Shown piece by piece: positions 35,852 through 47,549 of a stretch of DNA of 64,000 bases. Below the pieces are notes generated by a model. The model did no database searches. It was not told where the DNA came from and worked only from the letters and a program-made list of their open reading frames with translations. The DNA is taken from assembly GCF_002104995.1 (NCBI RefSeq), contig NW_024468251.1, positions 1 through 64,000 on the forward strand, given 5' to 3'. A program made the position numbers and the translations under genes. Every line of letters starts with the position of its first letter. The stretch's first letter is position 1. This DNA comes from Linderina pennispora. Its lineage: Eukaryota > Kickxellomycota > Kickxellomycetes > Kickxellales > Kickxellaceae.

Positions 35852-38800
35852 TCAATTATTACGAATATGCGTCTGCAAAATGTTTTCAACACGCTTCATG
35901 GCGGATCTTGTGGACTCACGCAGCTGCGTCAGTGATTCTTGCTGCGCGTCTATGCGCTTCATTTGCTGACCAAGGATGTCTAGCACATACCGGCATGTCT
36001 GCTCAGGGTTGTCCATGCTGATGCCACCTGCCATTACTGGAGTCTGGGCCACAACCATAGGTGAGCCTGCTAGCATTGGTCCGGATGTGGGCACCGCAGT
36101 CTGGCTAACACTGGTGGAGCTGGCGCGATGCATGGGCGGCACTGGTGGTGCTTGAGGCTGTGCAGTATTCTGAGTGAGCTGGCCGCTATATGGTGCGCGG
36201 TGTGATGGTGGCGAATACCGGGTGTAGGGGTGATGATGTGTTGGTTGCTGGAGTTGGATAGTAGGAGAACGATGGAGGATCCGTGGCGCCCAGGGATGGT
36301 CTGTGAGCTATGACGCAGCATTGGCGGTGCTTGTGACGGACCTTGCTGGAGTCTGAGATGTGGCTCCTGCTGAAGGTTGCTGGCGGGAACGAGCTGCTTA
36401 TTTTGTGCTGATGCTGATGCTGATGCTGATGCTGATGCTGGTGTTGATACTGGTGGACTCCGCGCGGAGGTGACTGGGTTCTGTGCACACCTTGCATGCT
36501 TGAATCTGACAGCCGGTGGTGTGATGTACCTCTGGTACCCACCGAACCTGCAGACTGCGACACAGACTCGTCGTATACCTGGCGCATAGCGTGGGCGCCT
36601 GTTGCAATCGACAGACCAAGACCTGCATTTGACGGAGTTGGTTGGGCGGCTGTGGCTGCCATCTCTGCAAACTGAGGGTCGCCATCGACGATGTTGGCAA
36701 CTTCCTTGAAAAAGTCAAAGGTCCAGCGCGCCTGCGCCTTTTTCCTTGTTATGGACGACAACGTCCTTGTAGTCGCTGAGAACCTTGCCCCACCGGTCCT
36801 ATATAGATTTAGCTGCGTTTAGTATACAGGCTGTGCATGCGTGTGCAGAACGAGGCGTGTGAGCGCGAGCCTATGCACGAGGTTAGTGCCAGCAAAATAT
36901 CACCAAGCCAGACTAGGCTGGCCAAATTGGACAATTGTATGGATAGTGGATCCGCTCAATAGTGGTAGGATTATGCCTGTCCAACCCGTGCTCAATGCCA
37001 GCACTCCACCCGTCCCTCAAATCATGAATTGAAAGCGCCACACGAAAAGCCATGTGCTAGCTTTGCTGGTGTAGTCTGGGTATCTGTGGGAAAGGGACGA
37101 GATGACAAGGGTGTCGCCCGGTCAGCTAGCAGGACAACGATGCCAGTGCTGGACCCAGGGAGCCGCTGTGGACACCGATTGTAGTACGTGTGTATGCTGC
37201 TGTGGGCGAAATAGACAGGCAGCATTGCAAGCAACAGATGCCACCAGGCGAGCAAGGAAGGCTCCTCAGAGAGAGCTGGGGCGAATAAAAGATTGTAGAT
37301 CATGTGAGGCATACTGGCGCTCTAGGTAAATCGCCGCTGCCAAGTCGGACTCCAGCTGGGCAGCAAGCTTGCCGATGAGATCCACCTCCATTCCCACTCG
37401 CTCCAGAGTGATCTGCCATCCCCTCCAGAGAGAATCTGCAGAATATTCAGACCAAGAAGAGCGACGCTGCAGTGCATGCAGATGGTAGCATCTTGAGGAT
37501 GCAACAGGATGACCGCGGGCATAAGCCAAAAAAAAACAGAAGAGACGCGCGCTGATGATTTTCAACATACCACGAGATGCGTGCTGTCGCCATGGGGAAG
37601 GAATGAAGGCCCAAAGGCAGCGACAGACAGCACGAGGACGAAGCACGCTCAGCCTGTCAGGCCTCTCGCAGCGTGGTGATCAGCGCGCAGTATGACAGTA
37701 GTTCACAGGCGCTTTCAATTGGCGCTCGCTGGTTCCCAGAAAGTTGGTAGTAGGCGGGGACAGAGGCGGGTCCCAAATGAGAGTTGGATCGGCTCCGCGT
37801 ATGGCTAGAATCATTTACAGTGCGCAACGGCGAATTATTTTAGAAAATGGCGATTGCTGCTGTAGAATGGGAATGTGGATCGATAGGAAGCTGAAATGAC
37901 AGCGTAGTAATGACCTAAATGGGGATTGCAGTTCATGGACAGACTCGAGTGGATGAAGATCCAAGCAGCTACCGAGTGAAAACACACAAAGAGGGGCTGG
38001 GGCTGAGGCTGAGGCTGAGGCTGAAGCGAGGATGCATTCCGCCTATTGCTAGCCGGGGGCGTACTTCGGCCTTAGGCTAGCTGGCGGCGCCCTGCGGCGG
38101 GGCTTTGCAAACACACCCCTCCTTCCCAACAATTGCTGGGCTGTGCACGGTAATTGTGCCAGGACGGGGCAAGGATGGGGCGAGTGACACGGCAGGATAT
38201 CCGACAAGACAAATGGCTTGGAATAATCGCTGATTCAAAAGGCCGTTGCCACGAACAACAACAGCAGCAACAGCAAGAGAAAAGAACTGGCAGCTATGTC
38301 GAGACAAGCCCTTCTAGCCAAATTTAGCCAAGCCTGAGGCTGGGAATTGAAGTGGCAGATAGTGGGAGGTGGTGTAGAATGCCATCCCGTGGATCAAAAA
38401 GCGCTAGCCGGCAACAATGCTTTGTGGATGGGAGCGGCATGGAATGGGAGGAGACGCCCAGATTCACTCGCATCAAGTGACGTGCGCCATATTCGGAAAC
38501 TGCAAAAGCAGTGTCTCGATGTCACTGAATGCAAAGGAGAAAACGAAAACAGCTTGCTGCTGCAAACAGTCGGCAGCGGGCACGGCCATACGAGGCAGGG
38601 GAGGAGCGGTAGGGGGAGGATGTGGGAGACTGAAAGAGAGCCAGCAAACAATGCTTACCGCACACCTGGGTTGTGTTATACCCGTCTGAGAGTGCAAAAG
38701 GTAGGTGCGAGCGATGCGCTTTTGGCCATTCGGCAGTAGCTCAACGGAAGCTGATGGCCTGTTTCTCTTTCTTCTGCTGATCAATGATGTTGTTTGGGAT

Positions 38801-39556
38801 ACATACCTGCGAGGCTTTCTTTGACCTGCCTGGAAACTGGCTGGAGTGCTCCTTGTGGATTGTATGCCACACATTGCTGCGCTCCTGGTTTGTTTTACAG
38901 CGCTTAAGCGAATCGTAGTGGCGGCCAATCGCCCGCACAAGAGACAGAGTCTCCTCACGACTCCAGTTCCTCGCCACCTTGATTGTCTCGCCTGCGCTTG
39001 TCGTTCCATCATCCAACATGCTGCTATTGTGGACTGTGCTGGATGGCCGGGCATGGGGCGAGTTTCCCGAATGTGATGATGACATTGGCGATGCGCGTAC
39101 CGTCGGAGCAAGGTCGGCCGGCTCGCGGAACGCTCCTGGCTGGTGCTGGTGCTGCTGGTTGTGGTACCGGATACTGGAGCTCAGTAGTGGCTGCTGCTGC
39201 TGTTGCTGTTTCTGTTGTTGCTGATAAGCAGAGGGCAGCGGCTGGCCTGGGCTGGTGAATGGTCGCGGGTGTGTTGATGACGAAGTGGTGGGGCCTGGGC
39301 TGGAAAGCGGATGGCTGAAGGACTGTTGCTGCTGATGCTGTTGCTGCTGTTGTTGCGTGATGCCAGCCTGTGGAGGCTGTGGCCCAGATGGCACATAGCT
39401 CCGGTCCATGTGGTTGGTGGCACCGCTTGATACAGCACTGTTGAATTCAGGTATGCTTCGAATGGGTGGAAGGGCAGCATTGGTGCGCTGCGGGTTGACC
39501 GAATCGTCCGCCATTGAGAGGTCGAGTGACCTTTTGCGGTAGGCCATGTCTGTCAT
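35852..39556 (-). CDS. Trihelix/Myb-SANT-like DNA-binding protein, two exons
   Basis: Exon 1 is 38,807-39,556 (250 codons) and exon 2 is 35,852-36,798. Exon 1 is Gln/Ser/Pro-rich with poly-Q tracts, then NWSREETLSLVRAIGRHYDS from residue 197, the first helices of a trihelix/Myb domain. It ends SKKASQ at a perfect donor (CAG|GTATGT). Exon 2 opens after TATATAG with DRWGKVLSDYKDVVVHNKEKG, the third helix, then DFFKEVANIVDGDPQF. The join is phase 0 and rebuilds the domain with no gap. The rest of exon 2 is disordered with an (HQ)n tract (about 36,400-36,460), one or more one-base frame shifts, and a C-terminal coiled-coil (LGQQMKRIDAQQESLTQLRE) suited to dimerisation. It is probably a nuclear transcription regulator; targets are unknown. 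Confidence 0.7.
36799..38806 (-). other. Intron of the trihelix gene (2,008 nt)
   Basis: Donor GTATGT at 38,801-38,806 and acceptor TATATAG ending at 36,799. It is far longer than the other introns in the window (138 and 488 nt in the cap methyltransferase gene). No conserved coding frame on either strand. It contains a short GGCTGA tandem near 37,995-38,022. Confidence 0.6.
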
Positions 39557-42500
39557 ATGGGAGTACCTGGGTAATATATACGAGATAAGAGGGATAGATT
39601 GTATGAAAGGGCGGGTCGGAGAATTCCAGGCAGCCGGAGAACCGCACCTTTATGAAAGATATCAAATGAATTCTATGCAACAGACGCACTAGAATGTACC
39701 AAATAGAAGTACAGGGTAAGGCGTGAAATGGGAGTGGAAGCAAACAAATAGAGGAGAGGAATAAAAAAAGGGTGCGTGTGATGTGTATGTATCTCGACTC
39801 TGGGGCAAAGGTGCAAGCAATCCCGACGTGGACTTTGCGCCCTTTTTATTGTGAGCCCGGTAACGGCAGCAGACGAGAGAGTAAAAAGGGGAAGAGGCCG
39901 ATGACAGTGGAGAAAATGATGTGCAGGTCGTCGGGTGGAAGAGGGGGTGGTGAGAAAGAGGGGGGGGGTCGATTAGCGCTGGTGCAAATCAGGCAGCGCG
40001 GGCCAAGCGGGCCAGCTGGAAAAAGGACGCGATGGAGAAGAGCAGCTAAAAGGGGGTGTGGGGGTGGGTCAGACGAGCGGGTTCTGCAGGGGGGTTAAAA
40101 AACGACGTACAATATGCGGGCCAGCAAAGCGAACATTGAAAACATAAAGGCCATGGGTTTAGTGAAGCTGGAAATGCAAACTAGCGGCACGCCAAAGAGC
40201 TGGACTGCCGCCTCTTGTTTCTGGTCAGGCACGGCTCAGGAAGGAAATAGCAGCAGCTGGTACGTAAGGAAAGCAGGGGCAGATTGGCGGCTGGGAAGAA
40301 GCAGCACAAGTAGTGGCAGTATTGCCTCAACTGATGTGCTCCTCTTTCCATCTCGCCTGCCCAGAAAGGAGGCGATTCACGGCAGGTGGGCTCGTGTGTG
40401 AATGAGGTGAAGCAAGTGTCACGCTGGTTTTGTGGTGAGAAAAGGGGAACTCGCTTTGGCTTGGCTTGGCTTGGTGTAGAGAGGGGGTGCACCCTCCTGA
40501 CCTCGAGAACTATCCTTGAAGTGGAACCCAATGGGAACACCTGTATGCAACTGCATACAGCCGACATTGACCGAAGATGGCTCAAAAGAGGCAAAAATCC
40601 GACGCGTGTGTGCTCTAGCAACGGGAGGCTGTATACACCCCCGTCTGGCAGATGGCTGTTGCACATGGAAATAGGGTTCTATTCTCGTCTGCCTTTGTGC
40701 CATTTTTGGGATCCAACAGCACGCTGTCCATATTTGGGCTATCTCACGTTGCACGGGCAAATGGGAGAGAGTCAGCACTCTCATTTTCCCTGCCTTCTTT
40801 TGTTTCTCAAAGCGCCATTGCCTGTAACAAAAATAACATGTGGGGACGGAACACAGATACATTTAGTTGCTGGCGAAAAACAAGCCACTTGTATTCCAGC
40901 ATGCCTGTGCAGATTGCTCTGTTGTTGACATTTCCCCCTTACAAGATTGTCCACAGAGAGCAGGGGCAGAGTTAGAAATGACAACACTTGGGCTCCCGGG
41001 TAGATATTGCACAGACAATTAGAGTTTGAGTGAAGACCCTATTGACAGGTGACAAAACGGAAGGAAGAAAATAATACTAGCCAAAGCGGAATGTTTCCTG
41101 AGAACGCCACATCACTTGTTTCGACGCTAGGCGACAAAACATGCAGTGCAGAGCTGCTGGTCTCGTTCTGGAGGACAGGCAGTGTGCGATGGGAGAGAGA
41201 ACATAGCTCGCACACTCGGCTGTGTGGAAAGAGGCAAAGGGTGCTTGAAACGAGAGATTTGCGGCCACCCAAACCAGCCAGAAATACTTGGCAGCGTAGT
41301 CTGTGCCACTGGGATCCCATCCGACAAAAATAAAAAACACTGGCTCCGTAAAGCATATCAGCGCAGATGCTGCTTCTTCGTGCCATGGAGTTCGCTGTGG
41401 AGGGCCCATGCTAGTGCCTACCTCCAACAAAAGGAGATCCCCGCCAGGAGTAGCTATATGCGCAGCGAATGACAGTTGAAAGGTACACTATGGATGTGTA
41501 TGATCTACCGCTCTGGCCTTTTGCTGGGCAGCATGGGGGCTTCTGGTCGACAACCTCCGGGGTGAAGTGCCCAGGTGGTTTGAAAGAAAATAGCCAAAGC
41601 CCGCACTGCTCTACAATGGCGATGGCTTAATTATTTCTGTCATCATGCTCGACATATCGGCAGCCTGTGGTTTGTCAGCGATAAGGCATTCTCTCCGCTG
41701 AACATCGGTTGGAACCGCAAATCCAAGTGCAGGTTTATTGCGAGCTTAGCATGCCGAGATCGCCTGCCCGGTGTTCTAGCAGGCTCGCCATTGCCAGGCA
41801 GCAGGAGCGGATGGGAGCGACGAAGGGGAACCCATGACCTCCAGCGGCCAGAACGAAGGTGAGGGAAATCGTTTTTCAGCTCACAGTAGGCAAAAATCGA
41901 CACCGGATTCCCATGGCTGCACATCGTCGCTTGCAAGGTGTATAGCAGGAAATATGCCGTTTGCTCCACAGTGGGAGATGTGCAGCAGGCAAGGCAGGGG
42001 ATTGCTGCGTGTGCCAGAAGGGCTCTGCTGAAATGAAGCAGCTACTGGGAGGGGCTCCGATTTTTGCGCTGTCTGTCGAGAACAAGCCAGGTTATCAGAC
42101 ATGTGCAGTTTATTTTCTCCGAATATGCCAAACCTCCCATCTGCTCCAGCGAGTCACATGTGCATGCCCTCAGCGCATACACACATGAAAACAATGCCGG
42201 CGAGAATTCGCGAGGCGCCTTGTCTGTTGGCCATGGTCATAATGCTGTATGTCGCCGCGGCACTGGGTCGCGTGCCCATCTGCATTATGTCACCTCCTGC
42301 CATTCGCTGTTGTTCCTGTTTCAGACGCCGAGGGTAATATGCGAACAAGGCGAGGGTTAGGGATGTGGGCTGTCTGTGCGAGTTCCCCAAAATCTCTTGG
42401 CAGATTCCACTCCCGGCATGCATGGCATTGCACACCCAGGATGCAGAGAAGCAATACGCAAAAGGTGGGAGAGGGGTGGCCAAGGTCATGCATGCGCAAG

Positions 42501-43219
42501 ACGACACCCCCAAAGTCAAAATTACTAGGGAGCGTGTAGTCAGCAGTGTGGGCAATGCCAGGCTCTGGCCAACCGCATCCCCGCACTGCATATCCAGCAG
42601 TGGAATGAGATAAGCAAAGGGGGGAGAGAAAAACCACTGGGGCAGACGCGCTGAGCTGCACAGAATGCATGTCACAATTTCCCCCTTTGGTAATCGGGGG
42701 AGGAGGAGCTGGTAAGCTGCAAAGGACCAGCTCATGTGTCCACTCGCTCCAGAGCGGTGGATTGTATCGGCATGTACGGGTGCAGCACGGCCAGGTATGG
42801 TCAGAGGTATGTAGATTGTTTTGTTGCCAATCTCAATACACCCTCGCCACTTTCCCGCTGCCACTTTTCAGATATTTTTCGCCAACAGGAAACGTTTTTC
42901 GTTTTGGAGAACCGGGTGTATCCATTGCATATCCGCTGAGATCCACTGAGAGTACTTCCGGGCCAGATGCCTTTGCCCTAGTATTTTGGCGCTATGTCTG
43001 GAAAGAGACATCCACACAGAAAATCTGGTTCCATAAATATCAGGCATCCGATCACTGCTCCTTTGGCTGAGAAATGTACACGGGCGCACACGATTTTTGG
43101 GGAATGGACAATAAGCACGGATCCTATCATTCCTTCTACACCCGCTTTCTCATACACTCACACACCCTTCGCATCATACATAGCCAATACACAGCCAGCA
43201 CGGGGCAGCAATAGCTTGT
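39557..43219. other. Gene-poor region, no supported gene
   Basis: About 3.7 kb between divergent trihelix and cap-methyltransferase starts. It is rich in G-runs and purine stretches on the plus strand (39,850-40,110). Frames up to 236 codons (42,154-42,864, minus) lack any domain and look random in composition. It should include both promoters. Confidence 0.5.
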
Positions 43220-44838
43220 ATGAACCAGAGCAAGCGCAAATACGACGACAGCAGAGCCAGCGACAGCGAAATGGATGATGCAAAATACATACGGATTGAC
43301 GGCGCTGGGGATGCACAGGCGCAGCGAGTCAAGGCGCTGAGCAATGCCGAGCAAGTGGCGGCGCATTACAATTCGCGGCGCGAGCTTGGTGTCCAAGGTC
43401 GACTGCATACGGCAATTACTGGACTTCGTATATTCAACAACTGGGTCAAGTCCATCATTATCCGCCAAAACACGTTCCGCGGGTGCAAGGTGCTTGACCT
43501 CGGGTGTGGAAAGGGTGGCGACCTTCGCAAGTGGAGCTTCAGCAACATTGGCGAGTACGTGGGCATGGGTAAGGATCGCTGCTTTGTCAAAGGTGGCCGA
43601 GCTGTGGGAAGGCTGAACTGTTTGCAGCCTCGCCAGCCGTTTATTCTCAAGTTTGTTGTTGCACATTATGTCTCACACATGCAGATATTTTTGCTTCCTT
43701 GTGTAGATATTGCTGGCGTATCTGTCAACCAGGCGCACAAGCGCTATCTGGAAATGAAGAAGCCGATATTCCCTGCGCGCTTCTATGTGCAGGACTGCTA
43801 CGGGGTACGTATCGAGGTTGGTTGAGACAAGCCTCGCTTATCAGGGGTATATATGTTGGGCTGCTTTTGTCGCCTCAAGCGCACACCGGTCTTTTGTATT
43901 TGCGCCGATTGTTTTGCCAGCTCACTATTGGAGTAGGCGAAATATTTTAAAATTAGGCTTGTTGTTCCTTTATTAGGGACATTTCGCACATGGCCCTTGT
44001 TTTGCAGGCTTGCTTTCCTATTTCTTTGACAGCAGCAGCCTGCTTGTCTGCAGTGTTTGTGCCAGATAACATATGCATATGCTGATCCCAGTCCCTTCTC
44101 AGCGCTGGACGCTTGAGTACATGGCATTGTCACGCACTGGACTACAAATATCTGCAGCAGATTGTGACATTTGCATACGCTTCTGCGCCTCCCTCCCTCT
44201 CCTCCGTTGTACAAGGTGTATCTGGCTTTATGGCTAGGGGCAGCGAGATGAGCCAGCACACTCAACGTATTTTTTTGCCTTTTCCCTTTTAGGAGCCGCT
44301 TGAAAAGACGCTCCAGCCGCCCGACTACCAGGCTGACGTTATCAGCGCCCAGTTCTGCCTGCACTATGCATTCGAGTCCGAAAAGAAGGCGCGGCAGATG
44401 ATGCACAATGTGTCCTCACATCTGGCGTCGGGTGGCAGGTTCATCTTCACCATTCCGAACGCCAACTGGCTCATCAAAAAGCTGCGCAGCAGCAGCGACA
44501 ACACATTCGGCAACTCAGTTTACCGTGTTGAGTTCCAGCGGCGCGAGCCGATCACCCGGTTCGGCTTCCCGTACTCGTTCACTCTGGACGAGGCGGTTGA
44601 GGACTGCACAGAGTACATTGTGCACTTCCCCTCGCTGGTCAAGCTTGCCGAGGAGCACGGGATGCGGCTGGTGTCCAGAGTGCCGTTCCACGAGTTCTAT
44701 GCCAGCATGGTCAATGACCCGAATAACGTCCGGCTGCTTGAGCGCATGGGGGTGGTCACCAGCGACCGGCCGGCACTGACTGACGATGAATGGGAGGCAG
44801 TCGGCATTTACATGGCTGTCACTCTGGAGAAAGCTTGA
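43220..44838 (+). CDS. ABD1: mRNA cap guanine-N7 methyltransferase (Abd1), three exons
   Basis: Exons 43,220-43,568, 43,707-43,804 and 44,293-44,838 sum to 993 nt, exactly 330 residues plus stop, with no frame error. Exon 1 carries AEQVAAHYNSRRELGVQ and the SAM-binding VLDLGCGKGGDLRKW. Exon 2 gives DIAGVSVNQAHKRY once spliced (the first codon is split G|AT). Exon 3 has ISAQFCLHYAFESEKKARQM, SGGRFIFTIPNANWLIKKL and FGFPYSFTLDEAVEDCTEYI. This is the Abd1/RNMT fold that transfers methyl from SAM to N7 of the GpppN cap in the nucleus. The C-terminus (DRPALTDDEWEAVGIYMAV) is typical. The N-terminal extension is short, as in lower fungi. Confidence 0.95.
43569..43706 (+). other. Intron 1 of cap methyltransferase gene
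   Basis: GTAAGG at the donor and TGTGTAG at the acceptor, 138 nt. Removal joins EYVGM to DIAGVSVNQAHKR, the conserved methyltransferase motif. Confidence 0.9.
43805..44292 (+). other. Intron 2 of cap methyltransferase gene
   Basis: GTACGT donor and CCCTTTTAG acceptor, 488 nt, phase 0 (YG|EPLEK). Confidence 0.85.
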
Positions 44839-45075
44839 GTAGCGTGACTCTAGCGACGTTTATTCGGTTAATACAGTAATGTATGAGAGAAAAAAGTTGG
44901 CGGTACGGCTGTGAGCAGCATTTTGCTCGGAGCTCCCCCTTTTCTCTCCAGTGAGGAGGGGGCGAAGGAAGATAAAGGTTGGCTTGGGCGCAGAGCAATG
45001 GGTGGGCAGCGCTACGCTATGTACACAGATAAGGGAGCGCAGCCAAAACAAGTGGCCGGCTGGAGGGCGGCGCTG

Positions 45076-45240
45076 TTACTCACGAACAGGCCAGAAGCCG
45101 TTGTGGACGTCGATTGTATGGTCGCCGCACTCCTTGTACGTGTCAAAGACCTGATCGCAGTATGTGCAGATAAAGCCGACCTTCGCGGCCATGTTGACCA
45201 GACGAGCTAGGGCGTTGTTTCTCCGGTTTGCGTTGCACAT
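45076..45240 (-). CDS. 54-residue single C2H2 zinc-finger protein
   Basis: An intact short frame from the ATG at 45,240: basic head MCNANRRNNALARLVNMAAK, then a canonical finger CTYCDQVFDTYKECGDH with spacing C-x2-C-x12-H-x4-H, then a short tail and TAA. The stop overlaps a GTGAGT (45,078-45,083), so splicing to a downstream exon is possible, but no convincing exon follows. A one-finger protein could bind RNA or protein rather than DNA. It is convergent with the cap methyltransferase gene, 237 bp away. Confidence 0.5.
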   Translation of the reverse strand: MCNANRRNNALARLVNMAAKVGFICTYCDQVFDTYKECGDHTIDVHNGFWPVRE

Positions 45241-45782
45241 TGCGAATGGCTGATGGTGAATTGGAGGGGTTTAGAAACTAATGAGCTAGTAAAAAGAGTA
45301 GGAGGGAAAGAAAGCGACACCTGCAATTAATTTAAACTGACTCTAGCCCACGCTCCGGTAAAAGTACCCAAGATGGGGCAGCCTGTGCACCCATTGGCTG
45401 CGGGGAACCAGCGCGGGGATGCAATCTGGAAGGCACGGGTAGCGTGACCCTCTGAGAAGTGCCAATGCAGCAGGGTCAGACGCGATCATGGACCATGCTC
45501 CTTGCAGCTCGGAGAAGAGCCCGAGCACCACCGACCCTAGTCAGCAGCTTCATGGACCCGGGTCAGTTGAGTGCCGCGGTTGGCAGCACTGTTTTCTATG
45601 ACTGGACTAGAGATGCAGACCAAAGATCGCCGAGCACAGGATACTCAAAGGGCCCTCAGCCAAGACTGCCAATGGAATACTGCGCTCTGCCTACGCAGAA
45701 ATTAACGGCACTTTTGAGCTGGAGGGGTGGCATTCAGACATTATGAAAAGAAAAGCATTATATTCAGAAAAAAAATCAAACC
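45241..45782. other. Intergenic, no gene seen
   Basis: 540 bases upstream of the zinc-finger gene. Only short frames without features. Confidence 0.4.
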
Positions 45783-46298
45783 TTACATGCCAGGGAGTCT
45801 GCCAAGGCCGGCAAGTCCACCAGGGAAGCCGCCACCGGGAGCCTGACCCGGGGCCCCAGCGGGACGAGGAGCCTGGCCCGGAGCACCACCAGGACGGGGA
45901 GCCTGGCCTGGAGCACCGCCAGGACGAGGAGCCTGGCCTGGAACGCCACCAGGACGAGGAGCCTGTCCGGGAGCACCACCAGGACGAGGAGCCTGTCCGG
46001 GAGCACCAGCAGGGCGGGGAGCAGGACCAGCAGGACCAGCAGGGCGCTGAGGGCTAGCAGGCTTCTTTTGAGGTGCCGGCTGCTGCTGCTGCTGGGGCTT
46101 GGGCGGGGGGCTAGCACCAAGCAGCTCAGGCAGACCGCCAACGAATGGAATGGGCTTAAGCAGGCGCGTCAGATAGCTGCCTACGCTCTCACCGGCACCT
46201 GGAAGCGGAATTCCATACTCGGGAACCGGGGTCGACATCGCAACAGCGAAAAGGGCCACAAAAATGGCGAGGAAGGTAAAGACTGAACGGGCCTGCAT
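45783..46298 (-). CDS. Small secreted 'PFVGGLP' protein with decapeptide repeats
   Basis: An intact 171-residue frame from the ATG at 46,298. Signal peptide MQARSVFTFLAIFVALFAVA (cut near MSTPVP), then a conserved-looking core (PLPGAGESVGSYLTRL, PFVGGLPELLG), then a Pro/Gln/Lys linker and six near-perfect decapeptides of the form PRPGGAPGQA, ending in a Gly/Leu tail. The core is shared with the protein at 47,550. No family is recognised. It is likely secreted to the cell wall or outside; the Pro/Gly repeats suggest an extended, perhaps self-associating, tail. Confidence 0.75.
   Translation of the reverse strand: MQARSVFTFLAIFVALFAVAMSTPVPEYGIPLPGAGESVGSYLTRLLKPIPFVGGLPELLGASPPPKPQQQQQPAPQKKPASPQRPAGPAGPAPRPAGAPGQAPRPGGAPGQAPRPGGVPGQAPRPGGAPGQAPRPGGAPGQAPRPAGAPGQAPGGGFPGGLAGLGRLPGM
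45830..46040 (-). repeat. 30-bp tandem repeat encoding PRPGGAPGQA units
   Basis: About six copies of a 30-bp unit (core GGAGCACCACCAGGACGAGG on the plus strand) with a few substitutions, fully inside the coding region and in frame. Confidence 0.85.
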
Positions 46299-46905
46299 TT
46301 TACTGGTTGGAAATGAGAGACGTGAATAGGTAGGTGATGCGGATGCCAATTAAACAACGTGTGGGTGAAGGACCAGATATAGGGTATTGTGGAGGGTGAT
46401 GATATATGGATGGTGTAGGCGGGAAAGGGGACAAGGTCTGCGGAAAAGGCGGGTGTTGAGAGCAAGCGATGGGGGAAGGAGGAGAGGGAGGAGAGCAGGC
46501 GAATATAAGGTGGTCTAAGCGTAGCCTGGACTGAGGGGGACTGCGTACGTGTAGGTGGAGAGGAAACGGAAAAGGATTGAATACACGAGTCTAGAAAACT
46601 TTCGATGAATGGGTGGGCGATAGGTGGTTCCCGCTATTCTTTTAAGCCCAAAACACGACTATTGGCAGACACAAAGGGAATATCTTTGCTCTCACAAACA
46701 ACATATACCGCATAATGCATATGACGAAAACGCCATCAATTGTTCGATCTCTATATGGCTGGCGCCACAAACAACTTTGTATGTGCTAGAGCGCCTGGCA
46801 CTGTGAGCGGACCAGGGACCATGTTGGCCACTAATATCAGCGGCCCGGCCTGTTATAGTGCATCCTGTCTCTACTGCGACTGGGTTTATGGTCGCTACTT
46901 GCACC
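46299..46905. other. Intergenic, promoter of secreted gene
   Basis: About 600 bases upstream of the secreted-protein ATG, with purine-rich plus strand (pyrimidine-rich leader on the coding strand). No gene seen. Confidence 0.4.
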
Positions 46906-47178
46906 TTATGGCCATGCCTGGTCTAGCGCCACAATGGTCCAGTTCCCTTCGTTCTTTTCCTGGACCATTTCCACAGAATGGCCATCTATCAGGTATAGTA
47001 AACGACCACTTTCGATGTTGACAAAGCGGACCACTGTGGCTGGTCTTGTTTGCGATACGATATAATAGCTCACATGCCATTGTTCCAAACGCTCCTTCAT
47101 AATATGAAGCAGTGTTGCCAAGGTTTTCCGCTCTCCATCAACAAGGCAAGCACAAAGCCATGGGAACAAGCCCAGCAT
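46906..47178 (-). CDS. Possible 90-residue hypothetical protein
   Basis: The frame from the ATG at 47,178 begins MLGLFPWLCACLVDG (weak signal-like) and continues with a globular-looking sequence (LLHIMKERLEQWHVSYYIVS, FVNIESGRLLYLIDGHSVEM) to a TAG. The composition is protein-like, but no family is recognised and no promoter is obvious. It could be a real small secreted protein or a chance frame. Confidence 0.3.
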   Translation of the reverse strand: MLGLFPWLCACLVDGERKTLATLLHIMKERLEQWHVSYYIVSQTRPATVVRFVNIESGRLLYLIDGHSVEMVQEKNEGNWTIVALDQAWP

Positions 47179-47549
47179 GCTACTAGCTCTATCGTGCAGC
47201 AAGAGGCCGCTGTTTTAAAGAATACAAAAGCATACGCAATGGAGAGAATCCCTAAATTCGTCCCTCCCCATGTCTAGGCTGCGCGTGCATCGCTATGGGG
47301 AGCAGACCAGCACGCGATCGTGTTGTTCATGCGTACCAATAGCGAGATGTAGTCAGACCGATATTATGCGACAGCAGTCCACAAGGACTTTGCAGTACTG
47401 CGCATTTTTGCATGACAAACAGCAGTGCAGGAGCTGTCTGCCAGATATCGATTATACAAGTGGTTCGAAATGACATTATGCAGGTCCTGTAGATTTAATG
47501 AATTTGCTTAACCAGAAGTCAACCCAAAAATTAAACATCGCTCAATACA
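47179..47549. other. Intergenic, no gene seen
   Basis: About 370 bases between the hypothetical protein and the 3' end of the short secreted protein. Nothing recognised. Confidence 0.4.

Noticed and set aside
42154-42864. 236-codon minus-strand frame as a gene
   Set aside because: No domain, signal peptide or protein-like composition; overlapping frames of similar length on the other strand. Treated as chance.
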